Source: Natrarchaeobius chitinivorans (GTDB lineage Archaea; Halobacteriota; Halobacteria; Halobacteriales; Natrialbaceae). Taken from it: 33,269 bases of DNA. The notes beneath the pieces were generated by a model. That model was not told the DNA's origin, made no database searches, and saw only the letters and a list, made by a program, of their open reading frames with translations. A program made the translations under genes and the position numbers. The DNA is taken from positions 1 to 33,269 of the forward strand of contig NZ_REGA01000028.1 of assembly GCF_003841505.1 (NCBI RefSeq), in the 5' to 3' direction. This document shows positions 32,424 through 33,269 of this stretch, one piece after another. How positions within the stretch are numbered: position 1 is the first letter of the stretch; every line of letters begins with the position of its first letter.

Positions 32424-32585
32424 TGCGTGCCTCTAGTCCCCGTCCGAGCCTACCCGTTCGGGTGCGATGACAGCACGGCGAACCCGGGCACGCGACACCG
32501 TTGGGGAGCGACCCAATTCCCCCACCCGGCACGAGGGTTAGCCAGCCGACGCGGCACGCCGCCACGGGATGAGGCTGGACGTTAG
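32424..32585. ncRNA. Candidate structured RNA or foldable intergenic element
   Basis: The spacer between the flavoprotein gene and the HTH gene is very GC-rich and offers nested pairings on either strand: GCGTGCC (~32425) with GGCACGC (~32552), ACCCG/CGGGT around 32452-32462, GTGC/GCAC around 32463-32476, TTGGG/CCCAA at 32501-32515, and CCAGCC (~32542) with GGCTGG (~32573). No open frame here looks like protein. It does not match SRP RNA or RNase P RNA motifs that I can recall. Strand and ends are unknown, and it may simply be a terminator region. Confidence 0.3.
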
Positions 32586-32646
32586 TGTTCCGGGTGACAC
32601 GTTCCGAAACGACGAGAGACGTCTCCGACTCTCGCCTCGAGAGAAA

Positions 32647-32982
32647 TTACCACCTGTTCGACATCGGCTGACCGTCGACCTCGAGCCCCTTGCTCTGCTC
32701 GATCGTCCGTCGAAGCGTCTCGAACGACTCAGTCACCGTCACGTGACCACTTTCCCCGTCGTACTCGACGAGACCGTGATCTGCGAGTCGTGGCAGATGG
32801 CTGTGAGTCAACGAAATCGCCACCTCTCTTTCGTCCGAGCCGTCCCTCTTGGCAACGTCTCGAGCGAGTTCCTCGACCGTCGAGCGATCGGACTCGAGGA
32901 GGTGATACAGTACGTATCGGCGCTGGGAATTCGACAACAGCCCGTACAGGGTATCGAGGAACAATCCCTCACTACGTTCCAT
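32647..32982 (-). CDS. Winged-helix regulator, DUF7344-like
   Basis: The 111-residue protein is essentially one winged helix-turn-helix domain. LYGLLSNSQRRYVLYHLLES is helix 1-2, STVEELARDVAKRDG the turn, VAISLTHSHLPRLADHGLVEYD the recognition helix and following strand, and GHVTVTES the wing. This is the common haloarchaeal HTH type annotated DUF7344; the target genes are unknown. The ATG at 32982 is preferred over an in-frame GTG at 32997 because the minus-strand box CTTATTCA lies 23-30 nt upstream. It lies just downstream of an rRNA operon on the same strand. Confidence 0.82.
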   Translation of the reverse strand: MERSEGLFLDTLYGLLSNSQRRYVLYHLLESDRSTVEELARDVAKRDGSDEREVAISLTHSHLPRLADHGLVEYDGESGHVTVTESFETLRRTIEQSKGLEVDGQPMSNRW

Positions 32983-33004
32983 GCTTTCGACCTTCACGTA
33001 CAGT

Positions 33005-33012
33005 TGAATAAG
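33005..33012 (-). promoter_or_regulatory. TATA box of the DUF7344-like gene
   Basis: CTTATTCA on the minus strand (TGAATAAG on the plus strand) lies 23-30 nt before the ATG at 32982. Confidence 0.5.
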
Positions 33013-33199
33013 GTTCGTTCCAAAAGTATTTGGTCCGTCTAAATGTCAGTGACCGGTACTGATATGCGACACTGCGAACCGCCTCGCCGCGCGGTCCGTC
33101 CCGACTAGGCGAGACGACCCAGCATCACCACTCCCCGCCGCAATATGACACACCCCACGCAGCGCAACCGCTCTCCGTGAGGTGAATGAAAGTATGAAA
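33013..33199. other. Spacer downstream of 5S rRNA
   Basis: No gene is seen in this 187-bp gap. It contains a near-palindrome CAGTGACCGGTACTG near 33046-33060. No tRNA-Cys or other tRNA cloverleaf could be found on either strand. Confidence 0.5.
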
Positions 33200-33269
33200 G
33201 GGGCGGCGAACTCGCGTTCCCAGAGGGTCTCCCACTCCAGTACTAGCGAATACGCAGACGGGCTTATCT
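33200..33269 (-). rRNA. rrf: 5S ribosomal RNA, 3' part (cut by window edge)
   Basis: Read on the minus strand, the sequence runs AGATAAGCCC, CTGCGT, AGTACTGGAGTG, CCTCTGGGAA and finally GTTCGCCGCC, in the order and spacing of haloarchaeal 5S rRNA from the middle to its 3' end. The exact 3' end is within a few bases of 33200. The 5' half and presumably the 23S and 16S genes lie to the right of the window. Confidence 0.92.

Noticed and set aside
30991-32565. 524-codon minus frame opposite the flavoprotein gene
   Set aside because: Antisense shadow of a clear FAD-dependent oxidoreductase; its N-terminal part only spans the GC-rich spacer.
32424-32585. SRP RNA or RNase P RNA
   Set aside because: I could not find the conserved tetraloop and asymmetric loop of SRP RNA, nor the conserved core segments of RNase P RNA, on either strand.

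Overview
The window looks like a chromosomal segment of a halophilic archaeon (class Halobacteria). The evidence is high GC with strongly acidic proteins, an elongator tRNA-Met split by a 77-nt intron at the canonical position, ribosomal protein S17e, a B12-dependent ribonucleotide reductase, haloarchaeal-type regulators (a Bat-like PAS/GAF/HTH protein and a HalOD1 protein), a Tat-exported protein, and many leaderless genes with a TATA box about 25-33 nt before the start codon. CTAG is rare by eye. The lineage inside Halobacteria cannot be fixed from the sequence alone.

Layout. 1-504: 3' end of a DDE transposase, then a non-coding spacer. 505-6931: class II ribonucleotide reductase (nrdJ), a 59-aa zinc-finger protein, a VTT/TVP38-type membrane protein divergent from a small CxxC protein, a haloarchaeal protein with a disordered middle and coiled-coil tail, and tRNA-Met(CAU). 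7257-10629: two overlapping Kef/CPA2-type cation antiporters. 10826-13868: a Tat-exported lysine-rich protein, a 1.2-kb gene-poor stretch, a four-helix membrane protein, a repeat-bearing spacer and a HalOD1 protein. 13944-20801, all on the minus strand: a 1078-aa Bat-like sensor/regulator, a gamma-glutamyltransferase-family enzyme, an orphan DNA methyltransferase and a membrane-anchored acidic protein. 21125-26141: a six-helix membrane protein, an FMN reductase, a nucleoside-recognition (Gate) membrane protein, MutY, and a CitG-like/DUF447 gene pair. 26306-32982: a membrane protein, rps17e, a two-helix protein, aspartate-semialdehyde dehydrogenase, a universal stress protein, a D-2-hydroxyacid dehydrogenase, a geranylgeranyl-reductase-family flavoprotein, a GC-rich foldable spacer and a DUF7344-like HTH protein. 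The last ~70 bases are the 3' part of a 5S rRNA gene on the minus strand, so an rrn operon lies just beyond the right edge.

Most genes are housekeeping or single haloarchaeal accessory genes, with few operons. Clear couplings are the Kef pair (8-nt overlap with a strong Shine-Dalgarno), the CitG-like/DUF447 pair (4-nt overlap), and possibly the Bat-like regulator with the HalOD1 gene downstream.

The most striking non-genic signal is an 82-83-bp palindromic repeat present four times (3709, 4086, 10744, 21858). Its ends are constant, and its two stems keep pairing through compensatory changes. Three copies sit at or within 3 nt of a stop codon. I know of no named family that matches it.
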